DNA of 64,000 bases from Acidimicrobiales bacterium (GTDB lineage: Bacteria > Actinomycetota > Acidimicrobiia > Acidimicrobiales > Aldehydirespiratoraceae), in NCBI GenBank assembly GCA_033344915.1, contig JAWPML010000001.1, positions 596,369-660,368 on the forward strand, given 5' to 3'. Below the pieces are notes generated by a model. That model did no database searches, was not told where the DNA came from, and saw only the letters and a list, made by a program, of their open reading frames with translations. Positions 16,907 to 25,971 of this stretch are shown here, one piece after another (the stretch's first letter is position 1; each line of letters starts with the position of its first letter). The position numbers were made by a program, and so were the translations under genes.

Positions 16907-17847
16907 TGCTCGGACGCACCGCCGGCGGCCTCTACTGGATGTTCCGTCAACTCGAGCGCAGCGAGAACACCGCCCGTCTCATCGAAGCAGGCATGCGGAT
17001 CGCCCTCACCCGATCGAGCGATGTCGAGCGGGAATGGGAGTCGGTCGTGGCTACGGCCGGTCAACGCGCCGCATACCTCGAACGCCACGAGCGCTACGAC
17101 CCGACGACCGTGATCGATTTCCTGCTCCGCGATCGCAACAACCCGTCGAGCGTTCGGTCCGTCGTCGACCAGGCCCGTGCCAATGCCCGGGAGGTACGCA
17201 CCGCGTTGACCCGCGAGGTGTGGGAGGCCACCAACAACACCTGGCTGACCGTGAGTGAGGCCCTCGCCCGACCCGTGCTGCAACGCGAGCTTCCGACCGT
17301 GCTCGGCTTGATCCGCCAGGAGAGCGCCATCGTGCGGGGCAGCCTCCACGGCACGATGCTGCGCAACGAGCCGTACAGCTTCGCCCGCATCGGCACGTTC
17401 GTGGAGCGAGCCGACAACACCGCCCGCATCCTCGACGTCAAGTACTACGTGCTGCTCCCGTCCGCCTCCCACGTGGGCTCGTCGCTCGACAACGTGCAGT
17501 GGGAGACGATCCTGCGATCCGTGTCGGCCCAGCGGTCCTACCGGTCACGGAGCGCCGGCGACGCGAGTGCCCGCGGCATCGCCGACTTCCTCATCCTCGA
17601 CGGCCAGATGCCGCGGTCGTTGATCTTCTGCGCGAAGAAGATCGACAACAACCTCGGCCACCTCGCGGACGCCCACGGGGCGCGTCACGATGCCCACGAG
17701 CGTTCCGAGGCGTTGCACGCCGGCCTGGACGCGGCCGACATCGATGCGATCTTCGACGCCGGTCTCCACCAGTTCCTCCAGGGCTTCATCGCGTCCACCT
17801 ACGAGCTCGGTCAGACGATCGAGACCGACTTCCGGTTCACCGCCTGA
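16906..17847 (+). CDS. Alpha-E domain protein (DUF403)
   Basis: All-helical protein of 313 aa. The start MLGRTAGGLYWMFRQLERSENTARL is the hallmark of alpha-E proteins (usually LSRTAENLYWLGRYLERAENTAR). A later YSFARIGTFVERADNTARIL repeats the helical motif. Function is unknown. It is nearly always encoded beside the circularly permuted ATP-grasp and a transglutaminase, as here, and is thought to bind or work with them. Overlaps the ATP-grasp gene by one base and is followed after 2 bases by the transglutaminase. Confidence 0.92.
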   Translation: MLGRTAGGLYWMFRQLERSENTARLIEAGMRIALTRSSDVEREWESVVATAGQRAAYLERHERYDPTTVIDFLLRDRNNPSSVRSVVDQARANAREVRTALTREVWEATNNTWLTVSEALARPVLQRELPTVLGLIRQESAIVRGSLHGTMLRNEPYSFARIGTFVERADNTARILDVKYYVLLPSASHVGSSLDNVQWETILRSVSAQRSYRSRSAGDASARGIADFLILDGQMPRSLIFCAKKIDNNLGHLADAHGARHDAHERSEALHAGLDAADIDAIFDAGLHQFLQGFIASTYELGQTIETDFRFTA

Positions 17848-17849
17848 CC

Positions 17850-18683
17850 ATGCGACTCGTGATCTCCCACGCCACGACGTACACGTACTCCACTCCCGTG
17901 CGCCACGGCCTCCAGGAGCTGCGGCTGCGACCGGTCTCGGGGCCGAGCCAGTCGGTGCTCGGGTGGGACACCGAGATCGAGGGTGGGACGCACCAGCTGC
18001 TCTTCGACGACGAATACGGGAACCGTGTCGAGCTCATCCGGTTGACGCCGGGTTCGACCGAGACGGTCGTGACGGCGCGCGGCGAGGTCGAGACCGAGGA
18101 CGTCGGTGGCGTGATCTCCAGCCACATCGGGTACGCACCGATCTGGTTGTTCCAGCGTTCGACGCCGCACACCGAGATCGGTGCCGGGATCCGTGACCTG
18201 TGCGGGGAGCTGCCCGAGACCGCCGACGAGGTCACCCTGCTCCACGAGCTCTCGGCCGCGGTCGGCGAACGGGTCGACTACCGCCCCGGACACTCCGATG
18301 TGGCGACCACCGCCGAGGACGCCCTCGTCGCCGGGGTCGGGGTGTGTCAGGACCACGCGCACGCCTTCATCGCTGCGGCCCGCCACCTCGGCTACCCCGC
18401 CCGCTACGTGAGCGGCTACCTGCTGCTCGGCGCGTCCGACCAGCAGGACGCCAGCCACGCCTGGGCGGAGGTGTGGCTCGACGGCTTGGGTTGGGTCGGG
18501 TTCGACGTCAGCAATGGAATCTCGCCCGACGGCCGATACGTTCGCATCGCGACGGGGCTCGACTATCGCGCCGCCGCCCCCATCAAGGGGTTGCGGTACG
18601 GCTCGGGCGACGAGGCGCTTCACGTCGAGCTCGAGGTGCGTGCCGAATGGGAATCAGGACAACAGCAGCAACGATCGCCGTGA
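17850..18683 (+). CDS. Transglutaminase-like cysteine peptidase of the Anbu operon
   Basis: Papain-fold transglutaminase-like protein of 277 aa. The N-terminal Bact_transglu_N beta region (ISHATTYTYSTPVRHGLQEL) precedes the catalytic core with Cys166 in VGVCQDHAH, His203 in ASHAWAEVWL and Asp219 in GFDVSNG, so the triad is intact. It may hydrolyse or form isopeptide bonds in the product of the ATP-grasp partner. Starts 2 bases after the alpha-E stop and precedes anbu by 13 bases. Confidence 0.92.
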   Translation: MRLVISHATTYTYSTPVRHGLQELRLRPVSGPSQSVLGWDTEIEGGTHQLLFDDEYGNRVELIRLTPGSTETVVTARGEVETEDVGGVISSHIGYAPIWLFQRSTPHTEIGAGIRDLCGELPETADEVTLLHELSAAVGERVDYRPGHSDVATTAEDALVAGVGVCQDHAHAFIAAARHLGYPARYVSGYLLLGASDQQDASHAWAEVWLDGLGWVGFDVSNGISPDGRYVRIATGLDYRAAAPIKGLRYGSGDEALHVELEVRAEWESGQQQQRSP

Positions 18684-18696
18684 GGGCCGGACGACG

Positions 18697-19440
18697 ATGA
18701 CCTACTGCGTGGGACTCCAGCTCGATCGCGGGCTCGTGTTCATGTCCGACACCCGCACCAACTCCGGGGTCGACAACATCTCCGTCTTCCCCAAGATGCA
18801 CCAGTGGTCGGTGCCCGGCGACCGGGTGATCACCCTCCTGTCGGCCGGCAACCTGGCCACGACCCAGACCGTCGTAAGCCTGCTCGACGAGCGATCCAAG
18901 GTGCCGGCGGACCGCCAGCCGTCGATCCTCGAGGTGCCCACGATGTTCCAAGTGGCCGAGCTGGTCGGCGGGCTGTTGCGCGACACGATCGCCCAGCACA
19001 GCCAGACCGGGCAGCGGGCCGAGGCGAAGTTCAACGCCACCCTGATCCTCGGCGGGCAGATCAAGGGCATGCCGCCCCGCCTGTTCCTCATCTACCCCGA
19101 GGGGAACTTCATCGAGACGAGCCCCGAGACGCCGTTCATGCAGATCGGTGAGACGAAGTACGGGCGGCCGATCCTGCTCCGGGCGTACCGCAGCGAGATG
19201 ACGTTCGAGGACGCGATCAAGCTCCTCCTCGTCTCGTTCGATTCCACGATCAAGGCCAATCTCTCCGTCGGCCTCCCGATCGACGTCTCCGTCTACGAAA
19301 CGGACACGCTCGAGGCCCGCGAGACGATCCGGATCACCCAGGACGACGAGTACTATCGCTCGATCTCCGAGGGGTGGGGCGAGCAGCTCCGCGTCGCGGT
19401 GCAGTCGCTTCCCGATTTCGACTTCGATGCCTACCGCTGA
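18697..19440 (+). CDS. anbu: Anbu, bacterial proteasome homologue (beta-subunit-like peptidase)
   Basis: Anbu is an Ntn-hydrolase related to 20S proteasome beta subunits that assembles into helical or ring oligomers. The protein has 247 aa, the family's usual length. It begins MTYCVGL; removal of Met exposes the candidate nucleophile Thr. Other proteasome active-site positions are visible: Asp18 in MSDTRTNSG and Lys33 in VFPKM. There is no propeptide. The glycine-rich LLSAGNLATTQ is also conserved. The gene overlaps the next transglutaminase by 14 bases, so the two are coupled. The substrate is unknown; the operon context points to a peptide ligation and cleavage cycle. Confidence 0.94.
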   Translation: MTYCVGLQLDRGLVFMSDTRTNSGVDNISVFPKMHQWSVPGDRVITLLSAGNLATTQTVVSLLDERSKVPADRQPSILEVPTMFQVAELVGGLLRDTIAQHSQTGQRAEAKFNATLILGGQIKGMPPRLFLIYPEGNFIETSPETPFMQIGETKYGRPILLRAYRSEMTFEDAIKLLLVSFDSTIKANLSVGLPIDVSVYETDTLEARETIRITQDDEYYRSISEGWGEQLRVAVQSLPDFDFDAYR

Positions 19441-20251
19441 CGGCAGCGGGCTGGCCCGCACCGTGTCGGTGCACATCGAAGCGCAGGTGCACGCCACGGC
19501 CGACGTCGCGCTCGCGATCGCGCCCTCCCTGCGTTACCGCCGATCGGAGGAGTGCTTCGAGGTGACCGTCGACGGTGTCGCGGCCGACGTCCGTTCGATC
19601 GACGGTGACCATGGTGGGCGCATCGACGTGCTCCCGGGTCTCGAGCCTGGCCGCCTCGTTCTCGACTACACGGCGACGATCGACGGCACCGCCGGGCCCG
19701 AACCGGTCGCCGACGCCGACTGGGTCCGCTTCATCCAACCGAGCCGCTACTGCGAATCGGACCGGCTCGGCGGCTTCGCCCGCGGACAGTTCGCGGGACT
19801 GGCCGGTATCGAACTGGTCCTGGCGGTCGCCGACTGGGTGCGCGGCAACATTCACTACGTGCCCGGCGCATCCCGCCCGACCGACGGCGCGGTGGCCACG
19901 TTCCTCGCCCGCGAGGGGGTGTGTCGCGACTTCTCGCACCTGGCCGTCTCCCTGCTGCGCGCCAACGATCTCCCGGCCCGCGTGGTCGCCGTCTATGCGC
20001 CCGGATTGAGCCCGATGGACTTCCATGCCGTCACCGAGGTCCTGCTCGACGGACGGTGGATCGTCGTCGACCCGACCGGCCTGGCGCCCCGGCAGTCGAT
20101 GGTGCGCATCGCCACCGGCCACGACGCCGCGGCGACCGCGTTCATGACATCGGTGGGCGGCCAGGTCGACCTCACCGGCATCGCGGTGAGCGCGGTCGTT
20201 TCGCCGGATCTGCCCACGGACGACGGCCGGGAGATCCTCGCGCTCCACTGA
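19427..20251 (+). CDS. Second transglutaminase-like protein overlapping anbu
   Basis: Transglutaminase-fold protein of 274 aa, clearly distinct from the 17850 gene. The triad is Cys166 in REGVCRDFSH, His200 in MDFHAVTEV and Asp215 in VDPTGLAP. N-terminal beta-sandwich residues (VSVHIEAQVHATADVALAI) replace the Bact_transglu_N start. ATG 19427 lies inside the end of anbu, giving 14 bases of overlap and probable translational coupling. Having transglutaminases on both sides of anbu is unusual compared with the one-transglutaminase arrangement I know best. Confidence 0.88.
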   Translation: MPTADGSGLARTVSVHIEAQVHATADVALAIAPSLRYRRSEECFEVTVDGVAADVRSIDGDHGGRIDVLPGLEPGRLVLDYTATIDGTAGPEPVADADWVRFIQPSRYCESDRLGGFARGQFAGLAGIELVLAVADWVRGNIHYVPGASRPTDGAVATFLAREGVCRDFSHLAVSLLRANDLPARVVAVYAPGLSPMDFHAVTEVLLDGRWIVVDPTGLAPRQSMVRIATGHDAAATAFMTSVGGQVDLTGIAVSAVVSPDLPTDDGREILALH

Positions 20252-20306
20252 ACGCAGCCTCGCCGCTTCGTGTGGTCGAGGTCCCGGCACGTCTACGCTC
20301 CTAGCG

Positions 20307-22223
20307 GTGGAGGGCAAGTGCTTGGCTCTAGCTGTGGTTGTGGCTGTGCTCTCGGCGTCCGGGTGCGCGGAGCCATCCCAAACCGGTAACGCGACAGTCT
20401 CGCTTGGTGACAACACCGAGTTCCGAATCGATGGTGTATCCGTCTCTGCCCCAAGCGCATCCCTTAGGTCAGGAGAGGCGATCGAACTGACGCCCGTCGG
20501 CGGTGAGCGAGTCGAGTTTCCGACCTCATTCGAGCCGTCAGGCGATGGCGTTGAGGTCCACGTCGGATCTGGGGCGATTGTCGGGCCCATCGAGCTGGAA
20601 TTCGACAGGCCGAACGACGCATTGGCGCCGGAAGGCTGGATCCCTGTCGTACTCCACCGGAATCCGGTTGGCGAGTGGGACACGCTTGTCCCGACGGTTC
20701 TCGCAGACCGATGGGCCGTCACAACTACGGAACTCTCGCCGTTTTTTCCCGGATGGAGGAGCCCCTTGGACTGGGGAAGCGATCTACTCGACGAGGCTAC
20801 GAATTGGTTCACGGGGCGGACCGATGAGCCGGAGATCTGCACAGACGAATCACGCGTTGGGTACGAATGGGCAAACGACTCCGGACCGCCAGCCGACGGC
20901 ACCTACCACGCCTGTATCTGGTCGAACCCACAGCCTGAGACCGGCGACGAGCGTGTGGAAGTCGTGATCAAATCGAACCGCGACGTTTTTCAGTGGATTG
21001 ACCTGCCCTCCCAAGGTCCCGAGTATCTGTGGCTTGAAGGATCACCTGACTTTGTTCGTGAGTGGACCGCCGGAGTGCTGGGGTTCGACAACCGTCAACG
21101 CTTGCTCCTCGGTCCCGGACGGACCCTTACGTTGGGCTACACACGCCCAGTCGGCGTCGCTCAACGACTCATCTTCAACTCGCACCAAGACAATCTGACC
21201 GCGCTTCTCTCCATTGCCGCGCAAGCGATCGCCAACAGCGACACGCTTGGTCTCGTTACCTTGTTTGCCGCTTGCCTCGGCATCTTCGACGCAGACTTCG
21301 AAACGCCTCTGGGCACCGACCTCGAATGGGCGGAGATCGTTTCCAACTGCGCTCTCGACACCGCCGCGAGATCGATCACCGAACTGTTGAATCGTGGCGC
21401 AGCGCGGGCGATCCTGGAAGGGCGAGCCGGATTGGCCAGCAAGACGATCTCAGTAGCAGACCTCGATGCCCTCGGAGCTACGGCGCGTACCCTCAGTGCG
21501 CTCGCGAGCGTCATCCGGCTAGCCCCGCTCGCTACTCGGTCTGTGACTCTGCTCAACGACACGCTCGCCAACTTCGTCCCGGGTAGCGGCGGATTCACGG
21601 TCGATCTCATCTCCGCTCCCCAGGATCTAGGCGTACCTGAGGTTTCCCTTGCGAACAAAGCAGAGGTTGTCTGCGATCAAACGAAACAGCCGATCGCTGA
21701 GATATGGGCTAGCGACGGTGTGCCCTTCGAGTACACCCACGTCGATGGGGCCTGGCACGGCCCGGCGGACTACGTCCTGATGTCGACGAGCTGTGGAGTC
21801 GATGTGCTCGGCCCGGCGTCCTTCCTCGTTCGAACGGACAACGCTGGCCCATGGACGTTCGAGTTCACCTACATCTCTGGTTCGAACATCTCCGACGGAG
21901 GGGACGCGCGCGATGGGTCGTTCGCCGACTGTGGTTTGCCCGCACTCCGCGATGCTCTGGACGCGAAGTACGGAGTCTTTGAGGGGGATATCGAGGACGT
22001 CGTGGATTGCGACGGACGATGGGTCCTCATGCGCGTCACGAATGCGTTCGACGACTCCGAACGCGGATTCGCCGCTCTACGGGCAACGGACGGCGACTGG
22101 GAGTGGATCGCAGTGAACTTCGGGATCCAGATCTTCTGCACGCAGCTTCAAGAGAGTGGGGTCAGCGACGTTCCCGAGTGGATCTCGGCTCGGTGCGCCG
22201 ACGACGCCGCCCCGCCGGACTAG
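20307..22223 (+). CDS. Large lipoprotein of unknown function
   Basis: A 638-aa exported protein, probably lipid-anchored. The signal peptide ends with lipobox LSASGC. The first part looks like a beta-rich domain with VEFPTSF and VGPIELEFDRP. The middle has helical segments (ALLSIAAQAIANSDTLGLVTLF), and the end has Cys-containing repeats (ADCGLPALRDAL; DVVDCDGRWVLMRV). No family is recognised. Start is GTG 20307. DNA here is visibly less GC-rich and has less typical codon choice than its neighbours, suggesting later arrival. The next gene is a second lipoprotein of the same style. Confidence 0.75.
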   Translation: MEGKCLALAVVVAVLSASGCAEPSQTGNATVSLGDNTEFRIDGVSVSAPSASLRSGEAIELTPVGGERVEFPTSFEPSGDGVEVHVGSGAIVGPIELEFDRPNDALAPEGWIPVVLHRNPVGEWDTLVPTVLADRWAVTTTELSPFFPGWRSPLDWGSDLLDEATNWFTGRTDEPEICTDESRVGYEWANDSGPPADGTYHACIWSNPQPETGDERVEVVIKSNRDVFQWIDLPSQGPEYLWLEGSPDFVREWTAGVLGFDNRQRLLLGPGRTLTLGYTRPVGVAQRLIFNSHQDNLTALLSIAAQAIANSDTLGLVTLFAACLGIFDADFETPLGTDLEWAEIVSNCALDTAARSITELLNRGAARAILEGRAGLASKTISVADLDALGATARTLSALASVIRLAPLATRSVTLLNDTLANFVPGSGGFTVDLISAPQDLGVPEVSLANKAEVVCDQTKQPIAEIWASDGVPFEYTHVDGAWHGPADYVLMSTSCGVDVLGPASFLVRTDNAGPWTFEFTYISGSNISDGGDARDGSFADCGLPALRDALDAKYGVFEGDIEDVVDCDGRWVLMRVTNAFDDSERGFAALRATDGDWEWIAVNFGIQIFCTQLQESGVSDVPEWISARCADDAAPPD

Positions 22224-22245
22224 CATCGACCAGGGTGGCTCAGCT

Positions 22246-23784
22246 ATGCGACTGAAGGCGAACAAGGGCTTGGCCGAGTCTCGCCCGGTTCGTGAGCTTC
22301 AACGACTCGGGTGGGCGCTCCTTGTCTCGGCGATCGTCGCCGGCGGGTGCGCAGGCGAGGCGGCGGATCAACTCTCGGCACCCGAAATCGCCACCGTCCT
22401 GACAACCAGCCAGATCGCTGATCTTCTCGTTGCGCTTCCCGGCAGTCCCAGTAGCGATTCCATCGCCGAGGGAGACCACGGGCCTCAGCGCGCCTATGTG
22501 CCGTGCGATGGCTCGGTCCCGGCGACGGGCCCGAGCTTCCGATTCGTCACCGTGCTTGCCCCCGACGTTCTGGTGAATGCGTGGGTCTACACGTCTGCCG
22601 CAGACGCGCAGAGCGAGTACGACCTCTTCCTCGGGTCAAGCCTTGACCCTGATCGTGCTGTATGCAACCAGCAGCCGAACGGCACTCGACGAGACTTCTC
22701 GTCGCCGTCAGTGTCCGACCTTGGACAATTCGTAGCGTTTCAGGCGCGGAACCTCGAGATCGACGTCCAGCCTCGCGAGTTCATTCGCGCATCACGCGCC
22801 AACGTCCAGTTCGAGATCGTCGAGGGATTCGCGGATGCGCAATCCCCTGTCGATGTCCTCCACAAGATCGATGAGGCGCTCAGGAAGCTTGCCGGCGCCC
22901 AGCTCGCCTCGGCCAACGCTGATTCGGAAACCGACTTCGACGGTCTCAGTTTCTGCGAGGCGCTCGACGTGCTGATCGACGATGAGCTGCCAGGGCGGAC
23001 TCGCGGGCTTGACTTTCGAAGTGACGTCTTCGTGCCGCTGACGACGGTGACGCTGGGTTCGGAGGTCGAGAATGTGCTTCTTCGCCTCGCCAACACGGCG
23101 TCCGCCGAACGGGCATTGCTCGAGCAGCTGGCACGGGACACTGCGCAGGTCGCGGCCGGGTTGGAGGATGGCGAGCTTCGGTTCGGCGATCTCGATCGGG
23201 ACATCGTGCCGTTCCTGTCGGACGGCTTCGACTGGGTGGGACTCGACGACGAGGTGAGGAGCCGGTGCGGTGTCGACTTCCTCCGCCGCGAGGACCCTCC
23301 TACGTCCGTGGTGGGGCCCACAATCGCCGACCACTGGCACGTGGGAGTCGAGTTGTTTGACTGCGGAATCCCGGTCGGGCCATTGCCCCCAACCCCGAAC
23401 CGCGCTGGGATCGTGTCGACTGGCGACGGAGTGATCCATGTCGCTCCGTTCAATTCCAGTGCGACGGGCGCCGACGCCACTCTCGGCCTGATCCTCGAAG
23501 CACTCGACCGACCGTTCCCCCTCGCCAGTCGAGGTTGTGGCGACGACCGAGCGGAACTCGTTGTAGCGACGTGGCGGCTCTCAAGCGGCGGATCGTGGGA
23601 ACTCGACACGACCTACACATCAGACTACGCCGCGATCCGTTTTCTACGAGATCTCGAGTTCTTCACCATCGGTACTGTTGTGGAGGGAGAGCACCCACCA
23701 GAGCCGTCATCCGAGCTGACGGAGCTCCTGCAACGAGAGAGCTCGGTCGGTCACCCCGTTAGTCACGCCGCCGAAGATGGCTAG
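22246..23784 (+). CDS. Lipoprotein of unknown function
   Basis: A 512-aa exported protein. After 20 basic and mixed residues there is a hydrophobic stretch (WALLVSAIVAGGCAGEA) with a lipobox-like AGGC. The rest is acidic with Ser-rich loops and several Cys residues (YVPCDGS; RAVCNQQ; SFCEALDVL; SRCGVDF; RGCGDD), suggesting disulfides. No known domain was recognised. ATG 22246 is placed 22 bases after the preceding lipoprotein, so they are probably one unit. Composition differs from the operon at 15479-20251. The gene ends 45 bases before tRNA-Pro, which is on the other strand. Confidence 0.72.
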   Translation: MRLKANKGLAESRPVRELQRLGWALLVSAIVAGGCAGEAADQLSAPEIATVLTTSQIADLLVALPGSPSSDSIAEGDHGPQRAYVPCDGSVPATGPSFRFVTVLAPDVLVNAWVYTSAADAQSEYDLFLGSSLDPDRAVCNQQPNGTRRDFSSPSVSDLGQFVAFQARNLEIDVQPREFIRASRANVQFEIVEGFADAQSPVDVLHKIDEALRKLAGAQLASANADSETDFDGLSFCEALDVLIDDELPGRTRGLDFRSDVFVPLTTVTLGSEVENVLLRLANTASAERALLEQLARDTAQVAAGLEDGELRFGDLDRDIVPFLSDGFDWVGLDDEVRSRCGVDFLRREDPPTSVVGPTIADHWHVGVELFDCGIPVGPLPPTPNRAGIVSTGDGVIHVAPFNSSATGADATLGLILEALDRPFPLASRGCGDDRAELVVATWRLSSGGSWELDTTYTSDYAAIRFLRDLEFFTIGTVVEGEHPPEPSSELTELLQRESSVGHPVSHAAEDG

Positions 23785-23828
23785 AGAAAGCCGAGGTCCG
23801 GGAACCGCCCAGCCGTCGTTGAGATTTG

Positions 23829-23902
23829 TCGGGACGGCGGGATTTGAACCCACGACCCCCTGCTCCCAAAGCAGGTGCGCTACCGAGCTGCGCCACGTCC
23901 CG
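23829..23902 (-). tRNA. tRNA-Pro (anticodon UGG)
   Basis: The minus strand reads a full cloverleaf: acceptor arms CGGGACG and CGTCCCG with discriminator A, a D arm around GCGCAGCTCGGTAGCGC, anticodon stem CCTGC/GCAGG closing loop TTTGGGA with anticodon UGG, and the T loop GGTTCAAATCC. No CCA is encoded at the 3' end. It lies 32 bases downstream of the TadG-like gene and faces the two lipoprotein genes, whose end is 45 bases from the tRNA 3' end. Confidence 0.96.
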
Positions 23903-23934
23903 TTCGGGCCGAGGCTACCGCCGCCGACGAGAGG

Positions 23935-25410
23935 TCAACGAGACAGTCGGATCTGGAACGCGCCGAGCGAACCGAGCACGCCGTTCTCGAGCAGTTCGGG
24001 CGGCAGCGTGGCGTTCGGCAGGAGATAGCCGCTGACCTGGTCGAGGGGCGAGGAACCGTTCGGGAGGGTGAGCGTTCCCGACGCGCTGCCCGGCGTGTAG
24101 ACGGTGCTGCAGCCGCTCCCGTTGCAGCCGAAGAACATCCCGTTGAGGAACACGGCGCGGAAGCTCTGGATGTGGAGGTTGCCGCTGTTGCCGCTCGGGA
24201 ACGAGTTCTCCCAGAACTGGGGCACGGCGCCGTAGCGGGCCGAGCCGGTGATGTCCGGTTCGTTGTCGCCGTCGGCGTCGATGTCGAACAACGGGGCGAA
24301 ACCGACGCCGGCCTGGAAGTCCGCGAAACACGTCTCCATCTGCGTCTCGGCGGCGGCATATCCCGCGCCGGCCACCGTGGAATCGAAGCTCTCACGCGTG
24401 CAGGTCGGCGGGACCGTGACGCCCTTGCCGTAGGGGATGTACTCCCAGAGCGGCGTGTCGTCGACGTAGTAGAGGTTCCCCTGCTGGCGAAGCGTCTGAG
24501 TCGGGCCGCTGCCTCGGGTGAGCCGGCCCGGGAAGTAGGTGCCCTGCACCGTGTCGCCCTCGACCATGCCCTCCCACAGGCCACCGCTGATGCCCTGGAA
24601 GGTGCTCAGCGTGTTGGGGCCGAACGGCTTCGCACAGGTGTCGATCACCTCGGTGCCGGCGTACGGGCGAATGAAGTGATCGAGGCCGACCGACAGGTTG
24701 ACGGTGAGCTGGTCGGTCTTGTTCAGGTTGCACGTGATGTTCTCGGTGCCGTAGGCGGGGTTGCCCCACTGGGCGACCTCGAGCGCACCGAAGTTGCCCG
24801 ACGCCGAGCCGGTGCACGGGGGAACGGCGGTGCCGTTCGTGGAGGAACGCATGCAGATGTTCGAGCCGGTCGGTGCGGTGGCGAGCACGGCGAACGGCAG
24901 CACGCCGCCGACGCCGTTGATCGTGAGCTCGACCTCGGCGAACGCGCCGGCGGAGAAGCTCTCGATGCCGAGGACGGACGCGAACGCCGTCTCGACCTCC
25001 TGCTGGGGTACGACGACGCGATAGAGCCCGAGGCCGTCGAAGCTGATGCAGTCGGTGCCGTTGCCGAGCACCTCGCCGGTGAACAGCAGGTGATCGGGGT
25101 CCGAGCACGAGGTCCAGAGGGAGATCCACTCGGCATCGCTGTAGGGGGTGCTCAGGTTGCTGCGGATCAGCGCCGCGGTGGCCTCGGAAGCCGTCTCCAT
25201 GCCGTTGGCGAGATCCAGCGCGCCGCCGAGGGCGCCGGTGTCCGCCGCCGTCTGCGCGTCGCGACGTTCGCTGAAGAGCAGGCCGAGGTCGACGGCCATC
25301 GCCGACATCGCCATGAGCACGGTGAGACAGATGGCGAACATCGGGAGTGTCGCTGCGCGGTCACCGCTGCGGTTCTCGTGCGTCACGCGTGCTCGACGGT
25401 TCACGGGCAT
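23935..25410 (-). CDS. TadG-like pilus-assembly/surface protein
   Basis: Protein of 491 aa resembling TadG-type proteins of tight-adherence systems. The N-terminus (SGDRAATLPMFAICLTVLM) has the TadE/TadG signature, one membrane segment, then ERRDAQTAADTGALGGALDLA, the region where TadG proteins are most conserved. The remainder is a long extracytoplasmic part with several Cys and a calcium-like DIDADGDNEPDIT stretch. ATG 25408-25410 overlaps the TadE-like gene by 10 bases; GTG 25402-25404 would give a 4-base overlap instead. A secretion ATPase and prepilin are not in this window. Confidence 0.8.
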   Translation of the reverse strand: MPVNRRARVTHENRSGDRAATLPMFAICLTVLMAMSAMAVDLGLLFSERRDAQTAADTGALGGALDLANGMETASEATAALIRSNLSTPYSDAEWISLWTSCSDPDHLLFTGEVLGNGTDCISFDGLGLYRVVVPQQEVETAFASVLGIESFSAGAFAEVELTINGVGGVLPFAVLATAPTGSNICMRSSTNGTAVPPCTGSASGNFGALEVAQWGNPAYGTENITCNLNKTDQLTVNLSVGLDHFIRPYAGTEVIDTCAKPFGPNTLSTFQGISGGLWEGMVEGDTVQGTYFPGRLTRGSGPTQTLRQQGNLYYVDDTPLWEYIPYGKGVTVPPTCTRESFDSTVAGAGYAAAETQMETCFADFQAGVGFAPLFDIDADGDNEPDITGSARYGAVPQFWENSFPSGNSGNLHIQSFRAVFLNGMFFGCNGSGCSTVYTPGSASGTLTLPNGSSPLDQVSGYLLPNATLPPELLENGVLGSLGAFQIRLSR

Positions 25411-25865
25411 GCCTCCTTGGTCGTCGCGGTGAAGGTGGCCGCCTGTTCGAGCCGCACATCGACGACGCTGGTGAGCGTGCGACCGCTGAGCCAGGGGTCG
25501 AACACGCCGGTGACCGGCTCGGCCGGCGCCTCGATCGTGAACGTGACCAGGTCACCCACCGACGTGCCCGCCGAGGTGTCGATGGTGACCGTGGTGTTGG
25601 TGGCCACCTCCATGCGTTGGCAGGTCGCGGCGACGATCTCGGATGCCTGCGTGGAGCCACTCGATCCGGTCGTGGCCTGATAGTTGACGGCGGCCAGTCG
25701 GGCCCCCTCGCGCGCGCCCTGGCTGACGTCGAGCTTCTTCCCGAAAAGCAGGCCGAACTCGACGACGCCGAACAGGAGCATGAGGAGGAGTGGCGCGACG
25801 ATGCCGAATTCGACGATCGCCGCGCCGCGATCGCTGGTGAGTCGAGCCCGCTTGCGGTGAGTCAT
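25401..25865 (-). CDS. TadE-like protein
   Basis: Protein of 154 aa with the TadE signature: SDRGAAIVEFGIVAPLLLMLLF, where Glu at the fifth position of the hydrophobic segment is the prepilin-like residue, followed by VSQGAREGARLAAV, the conserved region after the membrane segment. It would be exported and might form a minor pseudopilin. ATG 25863-25865 (MTHRKRARL) leads straight into the transmembrane region. Divergent from the ECF sigma gene, which starts 106 bases away. Confidence 0.86.
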   Translation of the reverse strand: MTHRKRARLTSDRGAAIVEFGIVAPLLLMLLFGVVEFGLLFGKKLDVSQGAREGARLAAVNYQATTGSSGSTQASEIVAATCQRMEVATNTTVTIDTSAGTSVGDLVTFTIEAPAEPVTGVFDPWLSGRTLTSVVDVRLEQAATFTATTKEACP

Positions 25866-25971
25866 GTCGTGCCGGAAAACGAGGTCCGAACGTCGTTCGA
25901 TATGGGCCGGATGGCCCAAAGTTTCCCGGGTGTCGCCTCAGTCGAGACCAACCTGCGCCGAAGAAGTGTGC

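Noticed and set aside
16603-17472. Minus-strand frame across ATP-grasp and alpha-E genes
   Set aside because: No similarity or start context. The plus-strand genes have clear family motifs and overlaps.
23829-23902. Integration (att) site at tRNA-Pro
   Set aside because: No duplicate of the tRNA 3' part was found at the other border of the AT-richer segment, and no integrase gene is present, so an att site is not claimed.
24723-25136. Repeated Arg/Ser-rich frame within the TadG-like gene
   Set aside because: Typical low-complexity shadow of GC-rich sequence, without ribosome site.
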